64,000 bases of DNA. It comes from an uncultured Bacteroides sp. (GTDB taxonomy: Bacteria > Bacteroidota > Bacteroidia > Bacteroidales > Bacteroidaceae). Positions within the stretch are counted from its first letter, which is position 1, and each line of letters begins with the position of its first letter. Shown piece by piece: positions 33,075-41,938 of the stretch. The position numbers and the translations under genes are program-made. The stretch is taken from assembly GCA_944322285.1 (NCBI GenBank), contig CALUOR010000013.1, forward strand, positions 1 to 64,000, given 5' to 3'. The notes beneath the pieces were generated by a model, which had not been told where the DNA came from, ran no database searches, and saw only the letters and a list, made by a program, of their open reading frames with translations.

Positions 33075-34247
33075 CTACAGCGCCAGCCTGTAAATCTCCT
33101 CACTGTCCTTCGGCGTCAGCCGCACGTAGTTGCCCACCAGCGGCCCCTTGTTCTCGTGCAGCTTGCGCACCAGCAGCGGGATGTCCGGACGCTCCACGCC
33201 CAACTCCTTGAAGCTCACCGGCAGCCCCATGTAGCGGAAGAAGTGCTTCAGGCGCGACACACAGCCCATGGCCATCTCCCCCAAGTCCTCCTGCGCCGCC
33301 ACGCCGAACACACGCTCGCCCAGCTGCGCCACCTTCTCCGGATGCCGCTCCGCCATGAACGTCATCCATGCCGGGACAATCACCGCCAGGCCCGCCCCGT
33401 GAGCCACATCGTACAGCGCGCTCACCTCGTGCTCCATGAAGTGCGAAGCCCAGTCCTCCTCACACCCCACGCCGCACGTGCCGTTATGCGCCACCATGCC
33501 CGCCCACATCAGGTTGGCCCGTGCGCCATAGTCCCGCGGATTCCGTTTCACCCGGTACGCCTCCTTCACGATGGCCGTCAGCACGCCCTCGCACATGCGG
33601 TCCGCAATCTCCACGTCCGCCGTGTTCGTGAAGTAACGCTCCAGGATGTGCACCATCATGTCGCACACCCCGCAGGCCGTCTGATACGGCGGCAGCGTAT
33701 ACGTCAGCTCAGGGTTCATCACCGAGAACACCGGACGCAGGTACATCGGCGCGCGCAGGCTCATCTTCTGCCGCGTGTCCACCTTCGTTATCACCGTGTT
33801 GCCCGAGCCCTCGCTGCCCGCCGCCGGAATGGTCAGCACCACCGCCACCTTCAGCGCCCGCGTCACCTGCGCCCGGCCCACGTAGAAGTCCCAGAAGTCA
33901 CCCTCGTAGGGCACGCCCGCCGCGATGGCCTTCGCCATGTCAATCACCGAGCCGCCGCCCACGGCCAGCAGCATGTCCGCCCCCTCGCGCCGGCAGAGGT
34001 CGATGCCCTCGTACACCTTCGTGTCCACCGGGTTAGGCTGCACGCCCCCCATCTCGCACCACGTCAGCCCCGCCTCGCGCAGCGACTCACGCACCCTGTC
34101 CAGCAGCCCGCTACGCACGGCCGACCCGCCGCCATACACAATCATCACCCTGTGCGCCCCGTGCTTCACCGCCAGCGCGCCCGTCTGTCTCTCCGTGTCC
34201 CGCCCGAAGACAAACTCCGTGGGACTGTAAAATACAAAGTTCTCCAT
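33075..34247 (-). CDS. Iron-containing alcohol dehydrogenase
   Basis: 390 residues. VVYGGGSAVRSG-type nucleotide-binding loop near residue 38 (here VYGGGSAVRSG) and AVGGGSVIDMAKAIAAG (95-111) are the family's Rossmann signatures. The metal-binding histidines sit in the MEHEVSALYDVAHGAGLAVI segment. It resembles BDH/YqhD-type aldehyde reductases (NADPH-dependent), acting on medium-chain alcohols or aldehydes, but the substrate cannot be fixed. The gene is markedly GC-rich, like the six genes that follow it in the window. Confidence 0.92.
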   Translation of the reverse strand: MENFVFYSPTEFVFGRDTERQTGALAVKHGAHRVMIVYGGGSAVRSGLLDRVRESLREAGLTWCEMGGVQPNPVDTKVYEGIDLCRREGADMLLAVGGGSVIDMAKAIAAGVPYEGDFWDFYVGRAQVTRALKVAVVLTIPAAGSEGSGNTVITKVDTRQKMSLRAPMYLRPVFSVMNPELTYTLPPYQTACGVCDMMVHILERYFTNTADVEIADRMCEGVLTAIVKEAYRVKRNPRDYGARANLMWAGMVAHNGTCGVGCEEDWASHFMEHEVSALYDVAHGAGLAVIVPAWMTFMAERHPEKVAQLGERVFGVAAQEDLGEMAMGCVSRLKHFFRYMGLPVSFKELGVERPDIPLLVRKLHENKGPLVGNYVRLTPKDSEEIYRLAL

Positions 34248-34284
34248 ACGTTATCTGTTCATTAATAAGAATACACACATCCTG

Positions 34285-34743
34285 TCACTCCTCGTCCTCA
34301 CGCCCCTTCAGCCACTGGCGATAGGCCTCCACCGTGGGGAACGAATACGGCCCCGACATAATCCCGTCCAACTGGAACGAGATGAGCCGTTCCACCTCCT
34401 GCGTCAGTTCGCGCGAAGGACGGAACGCCACCCTTGGCCGCCGGATAAGGTGGTAGTTGAAGTCCTCCGGCTCCTCCACCCCCTCGCTGCCATAGGCCAG
34501 CTGCAGCGTGCCCAGCCGCCCCACTTCCACAATCGTCCCCTGCGCAAGCACCGCGGGCAGATACTGCGCCAGTATCTCCAACGCCATCATCAACTCCATG
34601 TTGCCCATCGTAGTATGCTGCGTGGCGAAGCGGCACAACTGACGCGCCTTCATCCGCTGCGCGGGCGAAGGTTCGGCGTACCAAAGGTCACTCTTTTCAC
34701 GGCTGATGCCATTTCGTTTTCTACGTAACTTGTATCTTGCCAT
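34285..34743 (-). CDS. HU-like DNA-binding protein (HU-HIG type)
   Basis: 152 residues, longer than HU. LCRFATQHTTMGNMELMMAL then LPAVLAQGTIVEVGRLGTLQL matches the HU-like helix pair and strand used by Bacteroidetes HU-HIG proteins. The DNA-binding arm is shortened, and the C-terminus carries a separate 40-residue tail. The 23-bp-period array C, made of GGTATATACC palindromes, lies directly upstream and may be part of its control (inference). Confidence 0.75.
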   Translation of the reverse strand: MARYKLRRKRNGISREKSDLWYAEPSPAQRMKARQLCRFATQHTTMGNMELMMALEILAQYLPAVLAQGTIVEVGRLGTLQLAYGSEGVEEPEDFNYHLIRRPRVAFRPSRELTQEVERLISFQLDGIMSGPYSFPTVEAYRQWLKGREDEE

Positions 34744-34788
34744 AGTAGTATGTCATAAATGGTTTCATACGTATCTCCTAAGTCAAAA

Positions 34789-34880
34789 GGTATATACCTT
34801 ATATATCAAAAGGTATATACTTTACTATTCATAAGGTATATACCTTTTCACCCATAAGGTATATACCTTTTGACCTTACA
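34789..34880. repeat. Array C: four 23-bp units of GGTATATACC
   Basis: GGTATATACC or GGTATATACT begins at 34789, 34812, 34835 and 34858, exactly 23 bp apart. Each core (AAGGTATATACCTT in the best units) is itself a palindrome, while the AT-rich linkers vary. It lies 45 bp upstream of the HU-like gene. Confidence 0.85.
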
Positions 34881-34920
34881 AATATACAGCTTTTCTGCAT
34901 AGATGCAAGCATCCGGGCAC

Positions 34921-34957
34921 AAAAAAATCCCGTATCACGCCGGATGCGTGGTACGGG
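34921..34957 (-). terminator. Terminator of the inositol-lipid operon
   Basis: On the minus strand CCCGTACCACGC pairs with GCGTGATACGGG (one mismatch) and is followed by A then seven Ts. It lies 28 bp after the PAP2 gene stop. Confidence 0.85.
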
Positions 34958-34984
34958 AGGCGATATGAACGATATGCGTATGTA

Positions 34985-35920
34985 TCAACCTTGCAGATAG
35001 GCGGCGTATCGCCCGAAGAACCGCCGGAACGGCGCCCATCGCATCAGCCCGTACTCGAAGACGAGGATGCCCAGCAGGGCGCAGGCCACGCCCAGGGTGA
35101 CGTCGATGATGTAATGGTGTCCGCTGTAGACGGCCGTGCACCAGATGCCCACCATGATGACACTGAACAGGACGATGAGCCAACGGCGGCAACGGGCTAT
35201 GACGGCGTAGGCCAGGGCGACGACCATGTAGGCTGAATGGAGCGAAGGCACGGCGGCGAAGACATTGGCGTTGCGCCCGTAGAGGCCTTCGAAGACGGTG
35301 ATGCCCAGCATCTCGTCGAAGCGGCCCAGTCCGGCCGTGTTGCCCGGTGTGCCGAGGACGGGCTCGAAGCCGTAGTTCATCACGTACCAGGGCGGGGCGG
35401 CGGGGTGGATGTAGTATCCGGCGAAGCCGATGAGGTTGACCAGGAGGAACACCATGGCGAAGCGCAGGTAGGCGTCGCGCTTGCCCTTGAGGTAGAGGTA
35501 GACGCCGAAGGCTATCGGCACGGGCACCCAGCAGAGGTAGAAGACGCCTGCCAGGAAGTCGGCCACGGGCCAATGGTGACGGGCGAAGTACTCGCAGGGC
35601 GTCAGCGTCTCGCCGCCCACGGTGATGCCGAAGAGCGACTTCTCGGCCTCGTACAGCCCGCGCACGTCGATGGGGTTGACTTCGTAGTTGGGCCAGACGC
35701 GCATCCAGTCGTAGGACACGGCGAAGACGACGAACGGCAGCAGTGCCACGGCCAGCCGACGGGTAACGCCACTGGCGAAGAACAGCGCCCAGTAGAGGGC
35801 AAGGATGAGGAAGTGGTCTACACGCAGACCTACGTACAGGCCCGTCAGCGTCAGGAACAGGACGGAGAGCACGAGCACCCACACGGCCTCGCGCACGGAA
35901 GGCAGGGACAGGCGGCTCAT
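34985..35920 (-). CDS. PAP2-family inositol phosphorylceramide synthase (candidate)
   Basis: 311 residues with about six to seven membrane segments. The active-site motifs are PSLHSA (about 228) and SGHHYIIDV (about 270), the pattern of Aur1-type inositol phosphorylceramide synthases rather than the PSGH of simple PAP2 phosphatases. It would move phosphoinositol from phosphatidylinositol to ceramide or dihydroceramide. It is the last gene of the cluster with a CDP-alcohol phosphatidyltransferase, GtrA and PgpA-like genes. The specific reaction is inferred from motif and context. Confidence 0.8.
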   Translation of the reverse strand: MSRLSLPSVREAVWVLVLSVLFLTLTGLYVGLRVDHFLILALYWALFFASGVTRRLAVALLPFVVFAVSYDWMRVWPNYEVNPIDVRGLYEAEKSLFGITVGGETLTPCEYFARHHWPVADFLAGVFYLCWVPVPIAFGVYLYLKGKRDAYLRFAMVFLLVNLIGFAGYYIHPAAPPWYVMNYGFEPVLGTPGNTAGLGRFDEMLGITVFEGLYGRNANVFAAVPSLHSAYMVVALAYAVIARCRRWLIVLFSVIMVGIWCTAVYSGHHYIIDVTLGVACALLGILVFEYGLMRWAPFRRFFGRYAAYLQG

Positions 35921-36600
35921 TGGGGTTGTTGCTGCTTCAGGAGTTTATGACAATGGCCGATGCGCACGAAGGCTGTCCAGTTGGCCAGTACGGCGATGAT
36001 GGCCTGCGGGGCGATGAGGATGTACATGGGGTCGAACAGCTCGACGCGCTGGAAGGCTCCGGCACAGATGGCTCCCACGGCGGTCAGCACCACCCGCTCG
36101 GGGCGCTGCATGAGGCCCACCTTGCAGTCCAGCCCCAGCCCCTCGGCCCGTGCCCGCACGTAGCTCACCATGAGCGAGCCGATGATGGACAGTCCGGTGA
36201 TGACCGAGCCCCACAGGTAGCCTTGGAACAGGAGGAAGTAGAGGATGCCGAACAGGGTGACCAGCTCGCTATAGCGGTCGAGCACGGAGTCGTACAGCGC
36301 GCCGAAGGTGGAAGTCATGCCTCCCACACGTGCCACGCGACCGTCCATCATGTCGAACAGTCCGGCGAACAGCACCAGTCCGCCCGCCCATCCGGCATAG
36401 GTCAACGCCGTGTTCCAGTCGGTCACCGCCGCGTACACAAACACGACAGCCGCCGCTATGTTCAGCACCAGTCCCGTAGTCGTAATGATGTTGGGCGTGA
36501 TGCCCACCTTAATCATGCCATGCACAACAGGATTTATGATTCTGTAAATCAACTGTTGCAACCAATCTCTATAATTCATCTCTATATCTATTAATATCAA
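35917..36600 (-). CDS. CDP-alcohol phosphatidyltransferase (likely PI-phosphate synthase)
   Basis: 227 residues, about six membrane helices. The full catalytic motif is present: DGRVAR, 8 residues, G, 3, D, 3, D ([20 protein letters not shown] then SVLD), which binds CDP-diacylglycerol and metal. Next to an inositol-1-phosphate synthase and a PgpA-like phosphatase, it most likely makes phosphatidylinositol phosphate from CDP-DAG and inositol-1-phosphate. It overlaps the PAP2 gene by 4 bp and GtrA by 32 bp. Confidence 0.88.
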   Translation of the reverse strand: MILIDIEMNYRDWLQQLIYRIINPVVHGMIKVGITPNIITTTGLVLNIAAAVVFVYAAVTDWNTALTYAGWAGGLVLFAGLFDMMDGRVARVGGMTSTFGALYDSVLDRYSELVTLFGILYFLLFQGYLWGSVITGLSIIGSLMVSYVRARAEGLGLDCKVGLMQRPERVVLTAVGAICAGAFQRVELFDPMYILIAPQAIIAVLANWTAFVRIGHCHKLLKQQQPQ

Positions 36601-37096
36601 AACATTGTTTCAAGAAGTCACGAAAGTGCAGGTTGCGGTACACAAAGATGCGTTGCAACTGGTAGTTCCACACGAAAGCCACCAGCACGGCCATGATAAT
36701 CTTCGACAGGATGAAGACGTTGTCCACGTAGTAGCCCAGCAGTCCGTTGACCCACTTCATGTCCGTCAGCCACTCCGTCAGGGCGAACGTGCCCCACGTG
36801 TTGAGCATGATGCTTCCGCCCCACACGAAGAGGTACTTCAACGCTACATGCACCTTCTTTATGCCGTCGGCCTTGAACACCCAGCCGTAGTTGACCGTAC
36901 AATTGACCATGCCTCCCACGACCGAACCCGTGAACGTGGCGTACAGATAGAAGACGTCGAACAGCTTTACCAGCAGAATAGTAACCACGAAGTCTACCAG
37001 GCTGGCAAACTGGGCGGACAGTTGGGCTTTGACAAACATCCACACCGTCCGGCGCCAGTACGACTTTCTGCTTCTGTCCTTCACGCTATCAGCCAT
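36569..37096 (-). CDS. GtrA family membrane protein
   Basis: 175 residues with four membrane segments (starting [17 protein letters not shown] and [18 protein letters not shown]), the GtrA fold. GtrA proteins help move lipid-linked sugars across the membrane. Here it may flip an inositol lipid, which is inference. The frame is open from 37207, but ATG 37096 begins the protein at MADSVKDR just before homology and overlaps the PgpA-like gene by 16 bp. Confidence 0.85.
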   Translation of the reverse strand: MADSVKDRSRKSYWRRTVWMFVKAQLSAQFASLVDFVVTILLVKLFDVFYLYATFTGSVVGGMVNCTVNYGWVFKADGIKKVHVALKYLFVWGGSIMLNTWGTFALTEWLTDMKWVNGLLGYYVDNVFILSKIIMAVLVAFVWNYQLQRIFVYRNLHFRDFLKQCFDINRYRDEL

Positions 37097-37554
37097 CTCG
37101 CCACAATGAGTACGATAAAACCATAAACTCCGGACAGCACGTCGTCCATCATCACGCCAATGCCTCCCGGCAGGTTCTCCATCCGGCGGATGCCCAACGG
37201 CTTCCATATATCAAACAGGCGGAACAGCCCGAAGGCGGCCAGCCCGTACCACAGATGTCCAGCGGGAGCGGCCAGCAGCGTAATCCAGCAGCCCACCATC
37301 TCGTCCACTACCACCCGCGAAGGGTCCTCGCCCCACGCCTGTTCCAAGCGGTTGGCAGCCCATACGCCCGCCACCGTAAACACCAGCGTCAGCACGACCG
37401 TCAGCCACAGCAGGACGGATGCCGACACCAAGAAGGACAAAGCATACCACACCCCGAAGGCCAACAAGGCCCCCGCGGTACCCGGGGCTACCGGTGAGAA
37501 TCCGGAGCCAAATCCCGTGCCTATCAGCATCGGCAGGAAAGGCGGTTTGCTCAT
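37081..37554 (-). CDS. PgpA-like phosphatase (candidate PI-phosphate phosphatase)
   Basis: 157 residues with about four membrane helices. The PgpA signature SGFSPVAPGTAGALLAFG is near residue 17, with VDEMVGCWITLL and PGGIGVMMDDVLSGVYG carrying the conserved acidic residues. PgpA dephosphorylates phosphatidylglycerophosphate in E. coli. In this cluster it more likely removes the phosphate from phosphatidylinositol phosphate (inference from context). It has its own promoter inside a terminator hairpin at 37571-37614. Confidence 0.85.
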   Translation of the reverse strand: MSKPPFLPMLIGTGFGSGFSPVAPGTAGALLAFGVWYALSFLVSASVLLWLTVVLTLVFTVAGVWAANRLEQAWGEDPSRVVVDEMVGCWITLLAAPAGHLWYGLAAFGLFRLFDIWKPLGIRRMENLPGGIGVMMDDVLSGVYGFIVLIVARWLIA

Positions 37555-37570
37555 TCTATTCGGTCCTATT

Positions 37571-37614
37571 AAAAAAATCGCGCCAAAGTTACAATAAAAA
37601 ATTGTCTTTGGCGC
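37571..37614 (-). terminator. Terminator between ino1 and the pgpA-like gene
   Basis: On the minus strand GCGCCAAAG-ACAAT and ATTGT-AACTTTGGCGC form a long stem (37580-37614) followed by GA and seven Ts (37577-37571). It separates the inositol-phosphate synthase from the four membrane-protein genes. Confidence 0.8.
37584..37591 (-). promoter_or_regulatory. -7 box TAACTTTG inside the ino1 terminator
   Basis: A TAnnTTTG match on the minus strand within the 3' arm of the terminator stem, 30 bp before the pgpA-like ATG. It would restart transcription of the four downstream genes. Confidence 0.45.
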
Positions 37615-37662
37615 AACCTTTTCTATAGTTTATGTACATTTTGTGACAAACGGGACATCTGT

Positions 37663-38958
37663 TTAGTCCAAATAGTCAGGCTCTTTCTCGCCTATCATCG
37701 TGCGGAGAGCCTGTTTCACCATACGCCACTGCTGAAACAAGTCGTGTACGGGCTGATGCTCGAAGTCGTGCATCGGGCTCTTGCAGAAGAAGGACAGCCA
37801 CGTCTGTATGCCGCTCCAACCGGCGCGCATGGCCAGGTCGCTGAACAGCACCAAGTCCAACGCGATGGGGGCCGCCAGGATAGAGTCGCGACACAGGAAG
37901 TTCACCTTGATTTCCATCGGATAGCCCATCCAGCCGAAGATGTCGATGTTGTCCCATGCTTCCTTGTTGTCCTTGCGGGGCGGATAGTAGTTGATGCGCA
38001 CCTTGTGATATACATCGCCATACAGGTCGGGGAACTTCTCCGGCTCGAAGATGTTGTCTATCACGGACAGCTTGCTCACTTCCTTTGTCTTGAAGTTTTC
38101 CGGTTGGTCCAGCACCTCGCCGTCGCGGTTGCCCAGGATATTCGTGGAGAACCATCCGCTTACGCCCAGCATACGTGTCTTGAACATCGGAGCCAGCACT
38201 GTCTTCATCAGCGTCTGCCCGCTCTTGAAGTCCTTTCCGGCGATGGGTACGTTCATCTTCTTCGAGAATTCCCACATGGCGGGTATGTCCACACACAAGT
38301 TGGGCGCGCCCATCACGAACGGAGCACCCTCCGCAATGGCGGCATACGCGTAACACATGCTGGGCGAGATAACCTCCGTGTTGTTCTCCTTCATGGCCGT
38401 TTCCAATGCCTCCAAGGACATGTGCTCATCGCTGAGCGGCACATAGATTTCCGTGCTGGCCGCCCACAGCACCACGATGCGGTCGCAAGCGTTGACAGCC
38501 TTGAAGTCGCGGATGTCCGCACGCAGTTGTTCCATCAGATCCCAGCGTGTAGCGGCTTGCTTGATGTGCGTGCCGTTCAGACGCTTGGCGAAGTTGTGGT
38601 CGAAAGCGGCGGGCATCGGACAGATGGCTTGCAGTTCGTCCTTCACCAGATTCAAGTCTTTCTCCTTCAGCACCTCGGCGTAAAGAGCCGCCTCGTAAGC
38701 GTTGTCGGGGAAGATGTCCCATCCGCCAAACACGATGTCGTTCAGGTCAGCCAGCGGAACAATGTCTTTTATATTCTTTTCCTCACCGCTCTGCACACGC
38801 ATGGTTGCCATTTGCGTGATAGAACCAATGGGCTTTGCCAGCCCTTTGCGGGCTGCCAAAACGCCCGTAATTAAGGTAGTGGCCACAGCACCCCCTACCC
38901 CAACCACCAACACGCCCAGTCGGCCTGTTGCCGGTTTCAAGTTTTCTTTCATTGCCAT
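37663..38958 (-). CDS. Myo-inositol-1-phosphate synthase
   Basis: 431 residues. It converts glucose-6-phosphate to inositol-1-phosphate using NAD. LGVLVVGVGGAVATTLITG is the NAD-binding loop, and GKDFKSGQTLMKTVLAPMF holds the catalytic lysines, with GWFSTNILGNRDGEVL following, all conserved in eukaryotic and bacterial INO1 enzymes. The second in-frame ATG (38952) is an alternative start. It has its own promoter (38988-38995) and terminator, and provides the head group for the neighbouring lipid genes. Confidence 0.95.
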   Translation of the reverse strand: MAMKENLKPATGRLGVLVVGVGGAVATTLITGVLAARKGLAKPIGSITQMATMRVQSGEEKNIKDIVPLADLNDIVFGGWDIFPDNAYEAALYAEVLKEKDLNLVKDELQAICPMPAAFDHNFAKRLNGTHIKQAATRWDLMEQLRADIRDFKAVNACDRIVVLWAASTEIYVPLSDEHMSLEALETAMKENNTEVISPSMCYAYAAIAEGAPFVMGAPNLCVDIPAMWEFSKKMNVPIAGKDFKSGQTLMKTVLAPMFKTRMLGVSGWFSTNILGNRDGEVLDQPENFKTKEVSKLSVIDNIFEPEKFPDLYGDVYHKVRINYYPPRKDNKEAWDNIDIFGWMGYPMEIKVNFLCRDSILAAPIALDLVLFSDLAMRAGWSGIQTWLSFFCKSPMHDFEHQPVHDLFQQWRMVKQALRTMIGEKEPDYLD

Positions 38959-38987
38959 TATTTTATTTAGAGTTTAAAAAATTGCCC

Positions 38988-38995
38988 CAAATTTA
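38988..38995 (-). promoter_or_regulatory. -7 box TAAATTTG of the inositol-phosphate synthase gene
   Basis: A TAnnTTTG match 29 bp before the ATG; no clear -33. Confidence 0.45.
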
Positions 38996-39099
38996 AGGTT
39001 TAATATTCATTTACCGCTGTTATATTTGCCCGTTTTAGTGTTCTGTTAGTAAGATTTAAGCAATAAAAGAAGATAAATCATATAAAAACGAGTTTATAA

Positions 39100-41916
39100 T
39101 CAACCACAAGTATCTAACCAAAGAATAATCCGTACACCTTCATCCCCCTTGTTTACTTTAACAGAGGATGGTTCGCCACCTATACCTTGCGAATTGACAG
39201 CCGGAATTTCCAGCAGGAACGAAAGGTCACCCTCTGGATATCGCTTCACCGAAATGCCACGGTCCTCTCGATCACACGGCTCTTCCGGCGTAAACACACG
39301 TAAATAAAGACCTTCAGTTTCCGTATAAACCGTCAGAGATGTATGAGCGGACTGGAGGGTAGCCCAATACACGTCTCCATGATAGCCTTTAAACTCCGGG
39401 TATACGACAGGAGTATGATACTCACCCGTAACAGTATTGTTGTACGCCTTCTGCCAAATTCCATAACGGGTGCCATGAACACGATTCTTCCACACACGGT
39501 AAGGTCCGCGACCCATCCAGCGCATGCCTTTCACATCTGCTTCGGGACACGAAAAGGTGAAGCCCAGATTATACACCTGCTTGTCATAGAAATCGCCACG
39601 CCGGTTCATCATCACTGCATCCATGCCCAGCCTACCGGAAGGGGTCATCCGCCATACGATGGAATCTACTCCCCCGCTGTATTTCACGGCATAAACCGCC
39701 GTATCCCCCTCCATGCGGACTGCTGAAGACCGCGCCTCCGCTTTCATGCCTACCGGAAGCGGCCCGCCGGAAAGCGGAATCACTTGTCCGTTCCGTATAA
39801 GTCGACACAGCATTCCATTTTTCCGACTGAATGTAGCGCAAACATTACCCGCACGTAACATTATAGTGTCATCGTCCGCCTGATAAAACGCAGGAGTTCC
39901 GCCTATGGATATCTTCTCTTTATAAGCCGACAAATACATACGAGGTGTACGTATAGGGAACGTCCAAGTACAAACGGTATCACCTTTTACGTTATATGCC
40001 TCCAATTCCAATACATCTCCCTCATAAAAGCCATCGGGCAAGGCGAAATTTGCTATACCGGTTTCGCCAGGCGCAAGAGGAGGTAACACGACTTCGCCTT
40101 CAGCCAAACAAGCCGATGCTTCCGGCGGCAGAGGCAATCGCCATACGCGCCACTTCATCCGCACCTCGTCCAAACGGCTAAACAGATAATCGTTTGTCAC
40201 CCGGAAACGCCCGTCGAAAGAACCTGTCACCCGCAATGGTTCCACCTGCACGGGCGACCATACTTCGCGCACCGTGTAGAAACTGCCTTCCGGCTGACGA
40301 TCTGCGCTGACTATACCATCGGGCGCATTCGGGCCGTACGTGTCCCATTCTCCAGTATCCTTCCGGTGCAGAGCCTCGTCCACGTAAGCCCATAGGAAAC
40401 CTCCGGCAAAAAGCGGATTGGCACGGTACTTATCCCATAACCCCTCCAGGCCCGCACCCTGTCCACGGTCGTAAAGCCCGTGCAGGAACTCGGTCATCAT
40501 AAACACCTTCCGTCCCTGCTGCATGCGGTACACATTATCCGCCTCGGTGGGATAATGGCGCGTGTCTAATCCGTCAAAGTCCGCCCATGGATGAATGACG
40601 TGCCGCCGCTGCGGGTCATAATCGGCAAAACGGTTGTCCACGGAGGTGTTCCATCCGCCTTCGTTGCCGTTGCCCCAGAGGAAGATGCACGGATGGTTCA
40701 CGTCGCGGGTTATCATCTCCGGCAGCAGCCGGGTGGCAATGGTGTCGTTATAGCTGTTCTGCCAGCCGCAAAGCTCGTACACATAAAGCAGCCCCAACGA
40801 ATCGCACAGTTGAAGGAAATGCTTGTCGGGCGGATAATGGGAGCGCACGGCGTTCATGTTCATCCGCTTAATGAGCAAGGCATCCTTCAAGTCAAGGGCG
40901 GGAGTCAGTGTACGTCCTGTTTCCGGATCGAAGCAATGGCGGTTTGTACCCTTCACCAACAGTTTTGTTCCATTGAGATAGATGCCGTCCCCCGGACGGA
41001 AATCCATACTTCGGAAGCCGATGCGGTCGGACGTCTCGTGCACCGTTCTCCCGTCCTTATCCAGCAAGCGAAGGGTCAGTTGGTAAAGATGGGGATGCTC
41101 CGGGTCCCATGTTTTTACTCCGCTCCAGCGGGTCGTGAAAGTCTGTTTCCCGTCCTTCGACAACCGGAATGTCCGCTTCCCCGCCGGCACCTGCGAGCCT
41201 GCGGGCGTCAGTGTCATTTCCAGGCGCAAGCCTTTCCTCATTCCCGCCAAATAAACATCCGTGCGCAATGTGCCGTCCATCCGCGCATCCACAGCAAAGC
41301 GTTCGATATGCGTCTTTGGCTTGGCTTCCAAATAGACCGGACGATAGATACCGCCGAAAAGCCACCAGTCCGCCCGCCGTTCGGCGGCATTGACCGACGC
41401 GTCGGCCGACTGTTTGCGTACGGTCACCTCCAGCATGTTCTCTTCGCCGAATTTCAGCCGGTCCGTAATGTCGTATGAGAAACGGTAGAAAGCCCCTTGA
41501 TGCGCAGGACCCGCCGGAGCGCTGTTCACCTTCACCTCCGCGTCGGTCATTACGCCTTCAAAGACAATGCGCACCTCCTTGTCCCGCCACTCCCGCGGAA
41601 CGCTAAAACGATGGCGGTAGATGCCGTACTCATCGTGAAAGTCGTGTTCGCGATAGGCATCGTAAGCCTTGTAATTGTCCCGTTCCTTATAAATGTAGTA
41701 ACGGCCATAAGTGTATCCTCCAAAGCCCTGTTGTTCCCAGCATGAGGGCACTTCTATGGTGTTCCATTTGCCGGAGTTCATGCCTGCCGAACACCAGAAG
41801 TCCCACGTCTCCGTGTTCTCCGCATCGGTACCCGACAGGTAACGGACCTCAGTTTGCTGCGCCTTTACGCTCCCAAGGCATAGGCTGAATAAGAATAAAC
41901 AAATGTAATGTTTCAT
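39100..41916 (-). CDS. Glycoside hydrolase family 2 protein
   Basis: 938 residues with signal peptide to VKAQ (about 20), so periplasmic. Domains in order are a GH2 sugar-binding jellyroll (WNTIEVPSCWEQQGFGG; about 40-200), an Ig-like domain (about 205-305), a TIM barrel (about 305-590) and C-terminal beta domains. The acid/base is Glu419 in GNGNEGG (the usual GNE is retained) and the nucleophile Glu476 in MMTEFLHG. The substrate is not readable: galactosidase, glucuronidase and others share the fold. It follows the GH115 gene in the PUL. Confidence 0.92.
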   Translation of the reverse strand: MKHYICLFLFSLCLGSVKAQQTEVRYLSGTDAENTETWDFWCSAGMNSGKWNTIEVPSCWEQQGFGGYTYGRYYIYKERDNYKAYDAYREHDFHDEYGIYRHRFSVPREWRDKEVRIVFEGVMTDAEVKVNSAPAGPAHQGAFYRFSYDITDRLKFGEENMLEVTVRKQSADASVNAAERRADWWLFGGIYRPVYLEAKPKTHIERFAVDARMDGTLRTDVYLAGMRKGLRLEMTLTPAGSQVPAGKRTFRLSKDGKQTFTTRWSGVKTWDPEHPHLYQLTLRLLDKDGRTVHETSDRIGFRSMDFRPGDGIYLNGTKLLVKGTNRHCFDPETGRTLTPALDLKDALLIKRMNMNAVRSHYPPDKHFLQLCDSLGLLYVYELCGWQNSYNDTIATRLLPEMITRDVNHPCIFLWGNGNEGGWNTSVDNRFADYDPQRRHVIHPWADFDGLDTRHYPTEADNVYRMQQGRKVFMMTEFLHGLYDRGQGAGLEGLWDKYRANPLFAGGFLWAYVDEALHRKDTGEWDTYGPNAPDGIVSADRQPEGSFYTVREVWSPVQVEPLRVTGSFDGRFRVTNDYLFSRLDEVRMKWRVWRLPLPPEASACLAEGEVVLPPLAPGETGIANFALPDGFYEGDVLELEAYNVKGDTVCTWTFPIRTPRMYLSAYKEKISIGGTPAFYQADDDTIMLRAGNVCATFSRKNGMLCRLIRNGQVIPLSGGPLPVGMKAEARSSAVRMEGDTAVYAVKYSGGVDSIVWRMTPSGRLGMDAVMMNRRGDFYDKQVYNLGFTFSCPEADVKGMRWMGRGPYRVWKNRVHGTRYGIWQKAYNNTVTGEYHTPVVYPEFKGYHGDVYWATLQSAHTSLTVYTETEGLYLRVFTPEEPCDREDRGISVKRYPEGDLSFLLEIPAVNSQGIGGEPSSVKVNKGDEGVRIILWLDTCG

Positions 41917-41938
41917 AATTTAATTATATTTAATATCA

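Noticed and set aside
33156-34265. 369-codon plus-strand ORF antisense to the alcohol dehydrogenase
   Set aside because: His/Arg/Pro-rich antisense shadow caused by high GC; the dehydrogenase frame has all family motifs.
34935-35882. 315-codon minus-strand ORF rich in Arg, Pro and His inside the PAP2 gene
   Set aside because: It is a frame shadow of a GC-rich gene: composition is dominated by Arg/Pro/His, with no domain, and the PAP2 frame has catalytic motifs and membrane helices.
37744-38874. 376-codon plus-strand ORF antisense to inositol-phosphate synthase
   Set aside because: Antisense shadow of a strongly conserved enzyme frame.
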